From JAKPUX01 sp035353815 (lineage in GTDB: Bacteria; Zhuqueibacterota; Zhuqueibacteria; Residuimicrobiales; Residuimicrobiaceae): a stretch of 64,000 nt of DNA. Shown here piece by piece: positions 56,292-64,000 of the stretch. The stretch spans positions 10,903 through 74,902 of the forward strand of contig DAOQAG010000018.1 of NCBI GenBank assembly GCA_035353815.1, given 5' to 3'. Numbering within the stretch: position 1 is the first letter of the stretch; each line of letters opens with the position of its first letter. Under the pieces are notes generated by a model. That model saw nothing but the letters and a program-made list of their open reading frames with translations. It had not been told where the DNA came from and ran no database searches. The position numbers and the translations under genes were made by a program.

Positions 56292-57743
56292 TCAGGCTGT
56301 CCGGGGCCGGCGGACCAGCCCGCGCAGCTCTTGCAGGAGCGGCCGGGCGACCAGCGCCAGGGCCAGCAGGTAGACCGCGCTGCTGAGCGCGACGCCGACG
56401 CCAAAACGGGCCAGAACGCCGAGGGGGATCATCGGCAGCACAAAGGCCTTGAGGAGCAGGGAAACCAGGACCATGACGCTCCCGGCGAAAGCAGCCGGCG
56501 CGATCGAGACATAGAACTCGCGGTCGCCGAGGCGGATGATGCGGTCCGAGATGGATTGCACCAGGGGAAAGGTGAGAACGAGCAGGAGGGAGATGCCGGC
56601 GGCAGCGCCCTCGAGGCTGATCCTGGCGCCGAAATAGAGGCTGGCGGCCAGAGGCAGGATGTAAGCGAGATTCCACTTGAGTTCGATGTCCGGCCGCCCG
56701 AGCGCCATCAGGGCCGGCCAGCGGATCACACTCACGGATTTGGCCAGTCCCAGCGGCACCAGGAGGATCAGGGGCATGACCATGGGCGACCATTTGGCCC
56801 CCATGAAGAGGGTGACAAACTCCCGCGCGTAGAGGGCGAGGCCGAGCAGCAGGGGAAAGATGATGATGGAGAGCAGCGCCGAGGATTTGAGGAAGCCCTT
56901 TTGCAATTTTTTGCGGTCATCCTGGATGGCCGAAAAGGCTGGAAAGGCCACCTTGGAGACGACTGCGGAGAGGCGCGTGACCGGCATTTTGACCAGGTTA
57001 AGGGCCAGGGAATAATATCCCAGCGCTTCGCTCCCCAGTATCCTGCCGATGATCAGTACATCCATATTCATCACTGCATACGAGGCGACGTCATTGCCGA
57101 GCACCTTGGCGCTGAAGGCGAAGAGTTCCTGGAACTTTCGCCAGGAAAACGACCAACGCGGCCGCCAGCGGCAGTAGATCCAGACCAGGGCGACGTTCAC
57201 CGCATCCCGCATCAAAGCCCCCAGTACCAGACTCCAGACGCCAAAGCGCATCAACGCCAGCACGATCGAGACCACACCGCTGGCCAGAGAGGCAACGACC
57301 TCGGCGATGGCCAACTTTTTGAATTCCAGTTCCTTGTTCAAAACAGACTTGTGCACAATGCCCAGGGAGCCGATGATAAAACCGAAAGCCAGGACGGAGA
57401 CGACCGGCTGCACGGCGGGATTCTTGAAAAAGAGGGCCATGGGAGCGGCGAGCGCCAAAGAGAGGGCAAAAAGGAGAATGGCAAAAAGGATACCACCCCA
57501 GAAGACCGAAGTGAGGTGCTCGTCGTTGATATCCGCTTTTTGGATGATGGCGGTACCGAGGCCGCGGTCATTGACCAGGGAAATCGCGACGGTGATGATC
57601 GCCGCCATCCCGACAATGCCGAAATCCTGGGGGCTGAGCAAACGCGCCAGCACCAGCATGATCAGAAAGAGCATCCCCTGCATGCAAGCCTTGGCCAGCC
57701 CGGTCCAAAGTATGCCGTGGATCGCTTTTTGTTTAACGGACAT
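56292..57743 (-). CDS. MOP-superfamily lipid-linked oligosaccharide flippase (Wzx/RfbX-like)
   Basis: Polytopic inner-membrane protein of 483 residues with about 14 hydrophobic segments. The N-terminus has GILWTGLAKACMQGMLFLIMLVLARLLSPQDFG, typical of the polysaccharide biosynthesis/MOP family, followed by MDVLIIGRILGSEALGYYSLALNL. It likely flips a lipid-linked sugar across the inner membrane. It is the natural flippase partner for the adjacent cluster, though separated by a gene on the opposite strand. It converges on the lytic transglycosylase gene (13 bases between stops). Confidence 0.85.
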   Translation of the reverse strand: MSVKQKAIHGILWTGLAKACMQGMLFLIMLVLARLLSPQDFGIVGMAAIITVAISLVNDRGLGTAIIQKADINDEHLTSVFWGGILFAILLFALSLALAAPMALFFKNPAVQPVVSVLAFGFIIGSLGIVHKSVLNKELEFKKLAIAEVVASLASGVVSIVLALMRFGVWSLVLGALMRDAVNVALVWIYCRWRPRWSFSWRKFQELFAFSAKVLGNDVASYAVMNMDVLIIGRILGSEALGYYSLALNLVKMPVTRLSAVVSKVAFPAFSAIQDDRKKLQKGFLKSSALLSIIIFPLLLGLALYAREFVTLFMGAKWSPMVMPLILLVPLGLAKSVSVIRWPALMALGRPDIELKWNLAYILPLAASLYFGARISLEGAAAGISLLLVLTFPLVQSISDRIIRLGDREFYVSIAPAAFAGSVMVLVSLLLKAFVLPMIPLGVLARFGVGVALSSAVYLLALALVARPLLQELRGLVRRPRTA

Positions 57744-57841
57744 GAATTTCCCTGGAGTATGTGCCTTGCACCATCTGCCGGATGCAGGTGTTGTGTAAGT
57801 ATAGGGGTGAACCTGCCGGATTGCGGATGGCTAATTAGCGA

Positions 57842-57874
57842 ACCGCGCGGTCTCTGGCCGGGGGATCGCGCGGT
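57842..57874 (-). terminator. Hairpin downstream of phoR
   Basis: On the minus strand ACCGCGCG and CGCGCGGT form a perfect 8-base stem around a 17-base loop, 24 bases beyond the phoR stop (57898). It is followed by TCGCTAATT, a weak U tract. It is a likely terminator for phoBR, or for the whole pst-pho block. Confidence 0.55.
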
Positions 57875-57897
57875 GCCTGTTCAGCCGGGGGTGTGGT

Positions 57898-59355
57898 TCA
57901 GCTCAGCAGGAAGCTGAAGCGCGAGCCCTTGTTGATCTCGCTTTGCACCTCGACGTGGCTGCCGTGGGCTTCGACGATATGTTTGACGATGGCCAGGCCC
58001 AGTCCGGTGCCGCCGACCGCGCGCGAGCGCTCCTTGTCCACGCGATAAAAGCGCTCGAAAATGCGCGCAAGATGTTCCTTGGGGATGCCGCGGCCAGTAT
58101 CGGTCACGAAAATTTCCACCTTGTCGCCCACCCGGCGGCAGCCGATCTCCACTTTTCCACCCTGGATGTTGTATTTGATGGCATTCTCGCCGAGGTTGAG
58201 GAGGGCCTGCATCAGCCGCTCCGGGTCGCCGTTGGCTTGCAGCTTTTCTGCGCCGCTGTCGGGGGAAAAAACCACGCTGACCCCGTAATCGCGCGCCTTG
58301 GTTTGCAGATCCTCGCACAGTTTAGCCAGCAGGCCCTGGAGATCGAAGGGGCGGAAGATCATTTTCATCTCCCCGGATTCGATGCGGCTGATGTCGATCA
58401 GGTCGGTAAGGAGGTTGTTGAGCCGGACCGCCTGCTGGAAGGCTTTGGTGATGAACTCCTTCTGCTGGCGCGGATCGTCGAAGCGGTTGTTGAGCAGGGT
58501 TTCGAGATAGCCCTGGAGGGTGAAGATCGGGGTGCGCAGCTCGTGGGAGACATTGCCGAGGAACTGGCTGCGCACCTGTTCGAGCCGGCGCACCTGCACC
58601 AGATCCTCGCGCAGCTTGCCGAGCATCTGGTTGAGAAGTTCTGCGAGTTGGCCGAGCTCGTCGCGGCTCACATGCTCAAAGTTGGCCTCGAGATCGCCGC
58701 GCCGCACCTTCTCGGCGACGGCTGCGAGCTTTTGAATGGGATAGGTGAGCCGTCCCGACAACCAAAGGATGAAGAGGCTGCTCAGGATCAGGGCCATCAG
58801 ATTGGCGATGATGATCTTGAGGCGGAGTTCGCTGAACTGTTTTTCCACTTCTGTCAGAGGATAGGCGATCCGGACATAGCGCGCGGTTTCGCGTGAGCTC
58901 TGCGGTTGATAGTCGGCCTTGAGGCGGATGGCGCCGTAGTAGAAGGGCTGTTTGAGGGAGGCGCTGAGGCGTTGGTCGTGGCCGACGCCGTCGCGCATGG
59001 CCTGATAAATCTCCGGACGATTGCGGTGATTTTCAAGCAGGGCAAGGGAGTCGGCGCCGACCTTGGAGTCGAAACGCACCGCGCCGGCGGAATCGACCAG
59101 GGTCAGCCGCATGCCTGCGGCGCGGGCGTATTGGCTCAGGGCCGCATAGTGCTCCGGATCGGTCAGATCGGCCAGTTCGGTCTGCTCGACCAGAACTTTG
59201 ACCTGCACCAGCTGGGCATCGATAAAATGGTCCAGACGTTTCTGGTAGAAGCGCTGACTGCTCATAACCGCGAAGAGGCCGCTGAACAGGGTCACCAGCG
59301 CGATCAACAAAAAATGGATCAGGGAGAGTTTGCTTCGCAAGGAAAATTTCATCAT
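57898..59355 (-). CDS. phoR: Phosphate-regulon sensor histidine kinase PhoR
   Basis: Two-component sensor of 485 residues: TM1 (about 13-31), an extracytoplasmic sensor (32-175), TM2 (about 180-200), HAMP (200-252), HisKA with the phospho-acceptor His271 in SHELRTP, and HATPase_c with N-box LNLGENAIKYN, G1 DTGRGIP and G2 GGTGLGLAIVKHI. A periplasmic sensing domain distinguishes it from E. coli PhoR, which senses through PstSCAB-PhoU. The gene follows phoB by 3 bases. It ends just before a hairpin terminator. Confidence 0.93.
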   Translation of the reverse strand: MMKFSLRSKLSLIHFLLIALVTLFSGLFAVMSSQRFYQKRLDHFIDAQLVQVKVLVEQTELADLTDPEHYAALSQYARAAGMRLTLVDSAGAVRFDSKVGADSLALLENHRNRPEIYQAMRDGVGHDQRLSASLKQPFYYGAIRLKADYQPQSSRETARYVRIAYPLTEVEKQFSELRLKIIIANLMALILSSLFILWLSGRLTYPIQKLAAVAEKVRRGDLEANFEHVSRDELGQLAELLNQMLGKLREDLVQVRRLEQVRSQFLGNVSHELRTPIFTLQGYLETLLNNRFDDPRQQKEFITKAFQQAVRLNNLLTDLIDISRIESGEMKMIFRPFDLQGLLAKLCEDLQTKARDYGVSVVFSPDSGAEKLQANGDPERLMQALLNLGENAIKYNIQGGKVEIGCRRVGDKVEIFVTDTGRGIPKEHLARIFERFYRVDKERSRAVGGTGLGLAIVKHIVEAHGSHVEVQSEINKGSRFSFLLS

Positions 59356-59358
59356 CGT

Positions 59359-60051
59359 TCAGATCCTGGAAATGAAGCGGTAACCTACGCCTTTGATGGT
59401 TTCGATGTGATGCATGTGGGAGTCGCCCAGTTTTTCGCGGATCTTGCGGATGTGGACATCGATGGTGCGGTCGATGACCACCACGCTGTCGCCCCAGAGA
59501 TCGTTGAGCAGGGTTTCCCGGCTGATCACGCGTCCTGGACGCTGGATCAGATAGAGGAGGATTTCGAATTCGCGCTTGGTGAAGGAAACGAGTTGGCCGG
59601 CAACCCTGACTTCGTAACGGCTGGCGTCGACGACGATATCGTCTGATCGAATGACCGGAGCTTCGGCCGGAAGGTCCGCTGCGATCTTGCGCAGGGCCAG
59701 TTTTACCCGCGCCAGCAGCTTGTTCATGCTGACGGGTTTGACCATATAATCATCGGCGCCGAGTTCGAGCCCGACGATTTCGTCCACCTCGGTATCCCGA
59801 GCAGTGAGAAAGATGACGGTCAGGTTGCGTGTCGCCGGATCCTGGCGGAGTTCACGCAGCACCTCCCACCCGTCCCGTCCCGGCAGCATGACATCGAGGA
59901 TGACCAGGTCCGGGTGGGCGCTGCGGGCGAGGGCCAGGGCGGTGTCACCATCGGCTGCGGTTACGACGCTGTAGCCTTCGCGCTTGAGGTTGAAGGAGAG
60001 CAGGTCGAGGATATCCTGCTCGTCATCGACGATCAGAATGGTTTTTGCCAT
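59359..60051 (-). CDS. phoB: Phosphate-regulon response regulator PhoB
   Basis: OmpR-family regulator of 230 residues. The receiver domain shows VDDEQD at the N-terminus and phospho-acceptor Asp53 in VILDVMLPG; LTARD and KPVSMNKLL follow. The C-terminal winged helix has VSFTKREFEILLYLIQRPGRVISRE and the block VVIDRTIDVHIRKIREKLG. It binds Pho boxes when phosphorylated under phosphate limitation. It is preceded by a good promoter (60093-60121) and the SD AAGGAT, and by phoU and pstBACS upstream in the same direction. Confidence 0.95.
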   Translation of the reverse strand: MAKTILIVDDEQDILDLLSFNLKREGYSVVTAADGDTALALARSAHPDLVILDVMLPGRDGWEVLRELRQDPATRNLTVIFLTARDTEVDEIVGLELGADDYMVKPVSMNKLLARVKLALRKIAADLPAEAPVIRSDDIVVDASRYEVRVAGQLVSFTKREFEILLYLIQRPGRVISRETLLNDLWGDSVVVIDRTIDVHIRKIREKLGDSHMHHIETIKGVGYRFISRI

Positions 60052-60092
60052 GGGAATCCTTGCAGCGGCTGGAACATCGCCTCTCTTTTTTT

Positions 60093-60121
60093 AAGATACT
60101 CAATTTTTGCGCGATACTCAA
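60093..60121 (-). promoter_or_regulatory. Sigma-70-like promoter upstream of phoB, built on a 9-base direct repeat
   Basis: On the minus strand TTGAGT (60121-60116), a 17-base spacer and TATCTT (60098-60093) form a good vegetative promoter 42 bases before the phoB ATG. The 9-base sequence TTGAGTATC occurs twice with an 18-base period across it, the second copy overlapping the -10. The repeats could be a Pho-box-like site or simply part of the promoter. Confidence 0.65.
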
Positions 60122-60134
60122 GGGTTATTTCAGC

Positions 60135-60158
60135 GGCCTGCGTGACCTGCGACAGGCC
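60135..60158 (-). terminator. Weak hairpin between phoU and phoB
   Basis: GGCCTG and CAGGCC form a 6-base stem with a 12-base loop downstream of the phoU stop (60197). There is no U tract, so it is more likely an RNA processing or partial termination site separating pst-phoU from phoBR than a strong terminator. Confidence 0.3.
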
Positions 60159-60196
60159 GGCCGGGGGAGGCGCCGCACAGCGCGCTCCGGAAACGG

Positions 60197-60853
60197 TCAT
60201 GGCTGCTGGTGGGCGACAATGCGCGCCTCGACGAGAAAAATGACATTCTCGGCGATGTTGGTGGCATGGTCGGCGAGGCGCTCAAGATGCCGGGAGAGGA
60301 CGATCCCATGGGCGCCGGGCTCGACCAGCCGCGGTTCGTTTTTCATGCGCTCGATCAGATGTGCAAAGATCTCCCGGCAATGGTCATCCACCTGGTCGTC
60401 GCGGTCGCGCACCGACTGGGCGAGTTCGAGATTGCCTTCGATAAAAGCCCGGATCGCATCCCCGGTCATGCGGTGGGCCTCCTCGCCCAGCTGCAAGAGT
60501 CCCGCGTCCTGCAGCAGCGGCCGGTCCGTTATGGTTTTCTGCACCCGCTGGACGATATTGACGGCGATATCCCCGCAGCGTTCGAGCTGGTTGTTGATCA
60601 TCAGGGCGGCCACGACGAAGCGGAGGTCGCCGGCTACCGGCTGAAAGAGGGCGAGGATATTCTCGCACTGTGCCTGAATGAGGTTATCATAGGCATCGAT
60701 TTCGCAATCCCGGCTGCGCACAAACTGGCACAAGTCCTGGTTGCCGCTTTGTAGTGCCTGGAAGGCAAGTTCCAGCTGGGTATCCACCAACTCAGCCATC
60801 AGCTGGATGTTCTTTTTCAGGCTGGCCAGTTCCTGGGAATAGTGATTGTGCAT
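60197..60853 (-). CDS. phoU: Phosphate transport regulator PhoU
   Basis: Cytosolic 218-residue protein of two PhoU repeats, each a three-helix bundle. Conserved blocks are LERCGDIAVNIVQRV (repeat 1) and SRHLERLADHATNIAENVIFLVEA (repeat 2), the E-R-x-x-D metal-binding patterns. PhoU links PstSCAB to PhoR and limits phosphate uptake. It follows pstB by 19 bases and has the usual length. No deviation is seen. Confidence 0.95.
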   Translation of the reverse strand: MHNHYSQELASLKKNIQLMAELVDTQLELAFQALQSGNQDLCQFVRSRDCEIDAYDNLIQAQCENILALFQPVAGDLRFVVAALMINNQLERCGDIAVNIVQRVQKTITDRPLLQDAGLLQLGEEAHRMTGDAIRAFIEGNLELAQSVRDRDDQVDDHCREIFAHLIERMKNEPRLVEPGAHGIVLSRHLERLADHATNIAENVIFLVEARIVAHQQP

Positions 60854-60872
60854 GCGTGCTCCTTGAAACGGG

Positions 60873-61664
60873 TCATCCGAACCGGCCCGTGATATAGTCC
60901 TCGGTCTGTTTTTTGCCGGGACTGGTAAAGATTCTGTTGGTTGGGCCCGCTTCGATCAACTGGCCCAGATAGAAAAAGGCGGTGACGTCGCTGACCCGCG
61001 CCGCCTGCTGCATGTTGTGGGTGACGATGACAATCGTATAGTGTTCCTTGAGCGAAAAGACCAGTTCTTCGATCTTTTGCGTCGCCAGGGGATCGAGGGC
61101 TGACGCGGGTTCGTCCATCAGCACCACCTCCGGCTGAACCGCCAGGGCGCGCGCGATACAGAGACGCTGCTGCTGTCCGCCCGACAGGTCCATGGCGGAA
61201 TGACCCAGCCGGTCCTGCACCTCATCCCAGAGGGCGGCGTCCTTGAGACTCTGTTCGACGCGGGCCTCGATGAGAGCCCGGTCCTTGATGCCGTTGATGC
61301 GCAGGCCATAGGCGACATTATCAAAGATCGACTTGGGGAAGGGATTGGACTTTTGAAAGACCATGCCAACCCGGCGGCGGAGTTCGACCACGTCCACTGA
61401 ACGGTCGTAGATATCTTCGCTTTCCAGGGTAATACGGCCCTCCACCCGGGTGTTGGGCAGGATCTCGTTCATCCGGTTGAGCGAGCGCAGAAAGGTCGAC
61501 TTGCCGCATCCCGAGGGTCCGATCAGGGCCGTGACGCGGTTCCTTTCGATCGCCAGGTTGATATCGCTCAAGGCCTTGAATGAGCTGTAAAAAAAGGAGA
61601 AATGATCGGCGGCCATTGCAACCGTGGACATGGCGGGTATCCTTTGACTGGGAGCGTTCATCAT
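60873..61664 (-). CDS. pstB: Phosphate ABC transporter ATP-binding protein PstB
   Basis: Cytosolic ATPase of the high-affinity phosphate importer, up to 263 residues. Walker A is GPSGCGKST, signature LSGGQQQRLCIARAL and Walker B VVLMDEPASALDP; the Cys in the signature is characteristic of PstB. The ATG at 61664 overlaps the pstA stop (ATGA), but SD AAAGGAT lies upstream of an in-frame ATG at 61631, which is the better-supported start by ribosome binding; I keep the coupled start and note the alternative. Length is typical either way. Confidence 0.95.
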   Translation of the reverse strand: MMNAPSQRIPAMSTVAMAADHFSFFYSSFKALSDINLAIERNRVTALIGPSGCGKSTFLRSLNRMNEILPNTRVEGRITLESEDIYDRSVDVVELRRRVGMVFQKSNPFPKSIFDNVAYGLRINGIKDRALIEARVEQSLKDAALWDEVQDRLGHSAMDLSGGQQQRLCIARALAVQPEVVLMDEPASALDPLATQKIEELVFSLKEHYTIVIVTHNMQQAARVSDVTAFFYLGQLIEAGPTNRIFTSPGKKQTEDYITGRFG

Positions 61665-62533
61665 AAACGTTTGAATTTTTTACGAAAGCGGAAGCGGATC
61701 CAGGTGGCGGAAAAATTCATCGCCAGCACCAAAACCAGCAGCACCAGGGCCGTGCCATAGGCCAGGGGTCGCACCTTGACGATCTCGTGATGCTGGGTCG
61801 CCAGAATGAAGAGATGGTAGGGCAGGGCCATAAACTGGCTGGTCAAGACCTTGGGGAATCCGGACAGCTGCGGCCAGAAGAAGGCCACGCCGGTGAAGAG
61901 GATGGGCGCGGTTTCGCCCGCCGCACGGGCCAGTCCGAGGATCGTCCCGGTCAGCATGCCGGGGACGGCGTAGGGCAGGACATTCGTGCGGATGGTTTGC
62001 CATTTGGTCGCGCCCAGGGCGAGGGCGCCCTCGCGGTAGGACATCGGCACGGTTTTAAGGGCTTCCTCGCTGGCCGTGATGGTCCAGGGCAAGGTCAACA
62101 AACCGAGGGTGAGTCCCGCGGCGAGCACGGAAAGCCCGAGATTCATCATGTTGACAAAGAGCGTGAATCCGAAAAGGCCATGCACGATCGAGGGCACGCC
62201 GGAGAGGTTGCGGATGGCCAGACGGATCAGCCGCACCAGCCTCCCCTGCGCGGCGTATTCGTTGAGATAAATGGCGCTAAAGATCCCGACCGGGACGGAA
62301 AAGATCACCGTCACCAGGCTGACCCAAAAGGTCCCGACAATAGCCGGCCAGATGCCCCCTTCGGTCATCCCCTTGCGCGGTTTGGCGGTGATGAACTCCC
62401 AACTGATGACCCCGCCGCCCTTGATGAGAAGATCGTAAAGAATATAGAAGACCACCATAAGTACCAGGGCCACGGCCAGGTGCAGCAGCATGAACCCCAG
62501 CTGCTGGCGGATTTTACGCAGGTCCCATTTCAT
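61661..62533 (-). CDS. pstA: Phosphate ABC transporter permease PstA
   Basis: Inner-membrane permease of 290 residues with six transmembrane segments: one near residue 20, five in the region 70-275. The ABC-permease EAA-type loop is MSYREGALALGATKWQT, followed by GLARAAGETAPILFTG. It heterodimerises with PstC to move phosphate inward. It overlaps both pstC (upstream) and pstB (downstream) by 4 bases. Nothing unusual is seen. Confidence 0.94.
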   Translation of the reverse strand: MKWDLRKIRQQLGFMLLHLAVALVLMVVFYILYDLLIKGGGVISWEFITAKPRKGMTEGGIWPAIVGTFWVSLVTVIFSVPVGIFSAIYLNEYAAQGRLVRLIRLAIRNLSGVPSIVHGLFGFTLFVNMMNLGLSVLAAGLTLGLLTLPWTITASEEALKTVPMSYREGALALGATKWQTIRTNVLPYAVPGMLTGTILGLARAAGETAPILFTGVAFFWPQLSGFPKVLTSQFMALPYHLFILATQHHEIVKVRPLAYGTALVLLVLVLAMNFSATWIRFRFRKKFKRL

Positions 62534-63426
62534 CGCATCACCTTCTGGTAGCGCTGCAGGACGATATCGGAGATCAGATTAAAAATAAACGTGATAATAA
62601 AAAGGATGAACGCGATGATAAAGAGGGCGTGGTAATGGGTACTGCCCTGCACCGTCTCGCCCAACTCGATGGCAATGGTTGCGGTCATCGTGCGCACCGG
62701 ATCGAGGTAGCTGTGCGGCATCGCTGCGGCATTGCCGCACACCATCAGGACGGTCATGGTTTCGCCGATGGCCCGCCCCATGCCCAGCATGATCGATGCG
62801 ATGATACCGGAGAGGGCGGAAGGCACGGTTACGCGGACCAGTGTCTGCCACTTGTTCGCCCCCAATGCCAAGGAGGCGCTTTTCAGCTCCTGCGGCACCG
62901 AGACGATGGCATCCTCGGAGATGCTGATGATGGTCGGCAAGGCCATGATCGCCAGCAGGATCGAGCCATTAACTCCGTTCAGCCCGCTGGAGGTATGGAA
63001 GAGCCGGGCGAGGAGGGGATTCAGGACGACCAGTCCGAGAAAGCCCACCACGACCGAAGGGATGGCGGCCAGGATTTCGATGACCGGCTTGACGATCTCG
63101 CGGAGCCGGCTGTTGGCCACATCCGCCAGCCAGGCGGCGGTGGCGATGCCGACCGGCACGGCGATGACCATGGCACCGATGGCGACCATTAGGGTTCCGG
63201 CCAGCAGGGCCAGAATGCCATAGGTCTCCTGCTCCGGCGAGGTGGGATCCCAGGCGGACCCGACGAAGCGGCTCACGCCGAGCTCCCTGACCGCCGGCCA
63301 GGCCTGCATCATCAGCAAGATGAAAATTCCAACCAGCACCAGGATGGCGAAGAGGCCATTGAGAAGAAAAAACTTCTCAATGGCCTGCTCCTTGATTCGA
63401 CTCATGAATCTGCGCTTCTGCATCAA
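62530..63426 (-). CDS. pstC: Phosphate ABC transporter permease PstC
   Basis: Inner-membrane permease of 298 residues with about six transmembrane segments. The EAA-type loop is VPQELKSASLALGANKWQT and the AIGETMTVLMVCGN block follows; both are PstC features. N-terminal MMQKRRFMSRIKEQAIEKFFLLNG precedes the first helix. The start overlaps the pstS stop by 4 bases (ATGA). Works with PstA as the membrane channel. No deviation is seen. Confidence 0.94.
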   Translation of the reverse strand: MMQKRRFMSRIKEQAIEKFFLLNGLFAILVLVGIFILLMMQAWPAVRELGVSRFVGSAWDPTSPEQETYGILALLAGTLMVAIGAMVIAVPVGIATAAWLADVANSRLREIVKPVIEILAAIPSVVVGFLGLVVLNPLLARLFHTSSGLNGVNGSILLAIMALPTIISISEDAIVSVPQELKSASLALGANKWQTLVRVTVPSALSGIIASIMLGMGRAIGETMTVLMVCGNAAAMPHSYLDPVRTMTATIAIELGETVQGSTHYHALFIIAFILFIITFIFNLISDIVLQRYQKVMR

Positions 63427-64000
63427 AAACCGGCTTTTTTGTTGTTCTCGAGGTAATTGCCGGAGACCGGGTAAAAGCCCATCTCCTCGACCACCTTCTG
63501 GCCTTCGGGGCTGAGAATGAAAGTGATGAAATTCTTCAGATTGCCCTTGGGCTTGCCGTTGGTGTACTGATACAAGGCGCGGGCGATGGGATAGGCACCG
63601 CTCTTGATCTTTTCCCGTTCCAGGGGGCTGATCGCCTTGCCGCTTCCCGTGGAGATGTCCAGCACCTTGATGCTGGAGTGAATCTGACCCTTGTCATCGT
63701 AGACATAGCCCACGCCCACATAGCTGATGCCCGCTTTGTCCGCGGCCACCGCTTCGATAATCTGGGCGTTGCCGTTCATCTGTTTCATTTTGGGCGAGTA
63801 ATTCTTGTTGCCCATCACATGCTCCTGGAAGAAGACATAGGTGCCAGAACTGGGCTGACGGCCATACAGGGAGATGGGCATATCGGGTCCGCCCAGCTCT
63901 TTCCAGTTGGCCACTTCGCCGCGGAAGATGGCGCCCGCCTGGGCCATGCTCAGCGACTGAATCGGATTGGCCGCATTGACGACCACCGAAAGGGCATCGA
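63423..64000 (-). CDS. pstS: Phosphate-binding protein PstS, C-terminal part (5' end outside window)
   Basis: The periplasmic phosphate-binding protein that delivers phosphate to PstCA. The frame is open at the window edge (64000) and ends with a TGA stop at 63423-63425; about 191 residues are visible. Features are DALSVVVNAANPIQSL at the edge, FRGEVANWKELGG, RQPSSGTYVFFQEHV (phosphate-binding Ser/Thr residues), AGISYVGVGYV and the ending GFYPVSG. These match the class-2 PBP-like PstS of the PstS family. The N-terminus with its signal sequence and any Pho box upstream are outside the window. Confidence 0.93.
   Translation of the reverse strand, partial: DALSVVVNAANPIQSLSMAQAGAIFRGEVANWKELGGPDMPISLYGRQPSSGTYVFFQEHVMGNKNYSPKMKQMNGNAQIIEAVAADKAGISYVGVGYVYDDKGQIHSSIKVLDISTGSGKAISPLEREKIKSGAYPIARALYQYTNGKPKGNLKNFITFILSPEGQKVVEEMGFYPVSGNYLENNKKAGF

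Noticed and set aside
56331..57917. Open frame of about 528 codons antisense to the flippase gene
   Set aside because: Hydrophilic, Gln/Asp/Arg-rich shadow of a membrane protein; the sense strand has the MOP-family N-terminus and about 14 hydrophobic segments.
1..64000. tRNA, rRNA, CRISPR array, insertion sequence, integrase or attachment site
   Set aside because: Read through the intergenic gaps and found no cloverleaf-like, repeat-spacer or transposase features. Gaps are mostly under 200 bases.

Overview
The window is GC-rich, densely coded bacterial chromosome with short spacers and many 4-base ATGA overlaps. I infer a Gram-negative, diderm bacterium of the broad FCB type (Calditrichota, KSB1 or related candidate phyla). 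The reasons are a surface protein ending in a type IX secretion/FlgD-like sorting domain, a GWxTD-domain protein, a Wzi-like outer-membrane protein, a lipoprotein serpin, menaquinone genes, a bacillithiol pathway and an archaeal-like UbiA prenyltransferase. No tRNA, rRNA, CRISPR array, insertion sequence or integrase was recognised. The taxonomic placement is an inference from gene content only.

Layout. 1-1176: end of bshC and bshB1 (bacillithiol). 1190-3645: metX-metY (methionine), on the minus strand. 3846-8844: hutU, a SpoIIE-type phosphatase, hutI and a YhcC-type radical SAM protein. 8841-14962: minus-strand genes for a cell-wall amidase, a rhomboid protease, a small outer-membrane-barrel candidate, free-methionine sulfoxide reductase, a LeuCD-type dehydratase and a small exported protein. 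15025-19114: a large repetitive sorting-domain protein and a serpin. 19439-26094: two peptidoglycan enzymes, ubiE/menG, menA, a CPBP protease, a transglutaminase-like/TPR protein and a SpoT-like HD protein. 26232-30841: a secreted zinc metallopeptidase translationally coupled to a degenerate GH2-like membrane protein. 30920-40736: smc, a GWxTD protein, a UbiA prenyltransferase, dtd, maf, rodZ-like, mpl and an R3H protein.

40746-55423 is the most striking region. Thirteen minus-strand genes, nearly all overlapping or a few bases apart, encode five related membrane-associated GT2 glycosyltransferases, three different radical SAM proteins, a methyltransferase, a YbhN/AglD-like membrane protein, a Wzi-like outer-membrane protein, a DUF3108 protein and a PHP-family phosphoesterase. 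It reads as a pathway for a decorated cell-surface glycan or glycolipid whose product I cannot name. A Wzx-type flippase (56292-57743) lies next to it behind a convergent lytic transglycosylase gene.

57898-64000: phoR, phoB, phoU, pstB, pstA, pstC and the C-terminal part of pstS, an ordinary phosphate-sensing and uptake block. A well-formed sigma-70-like promoter lies inside it, upstream of phoB. The first and last genes (bshC, pstS) are cut by the window edges.
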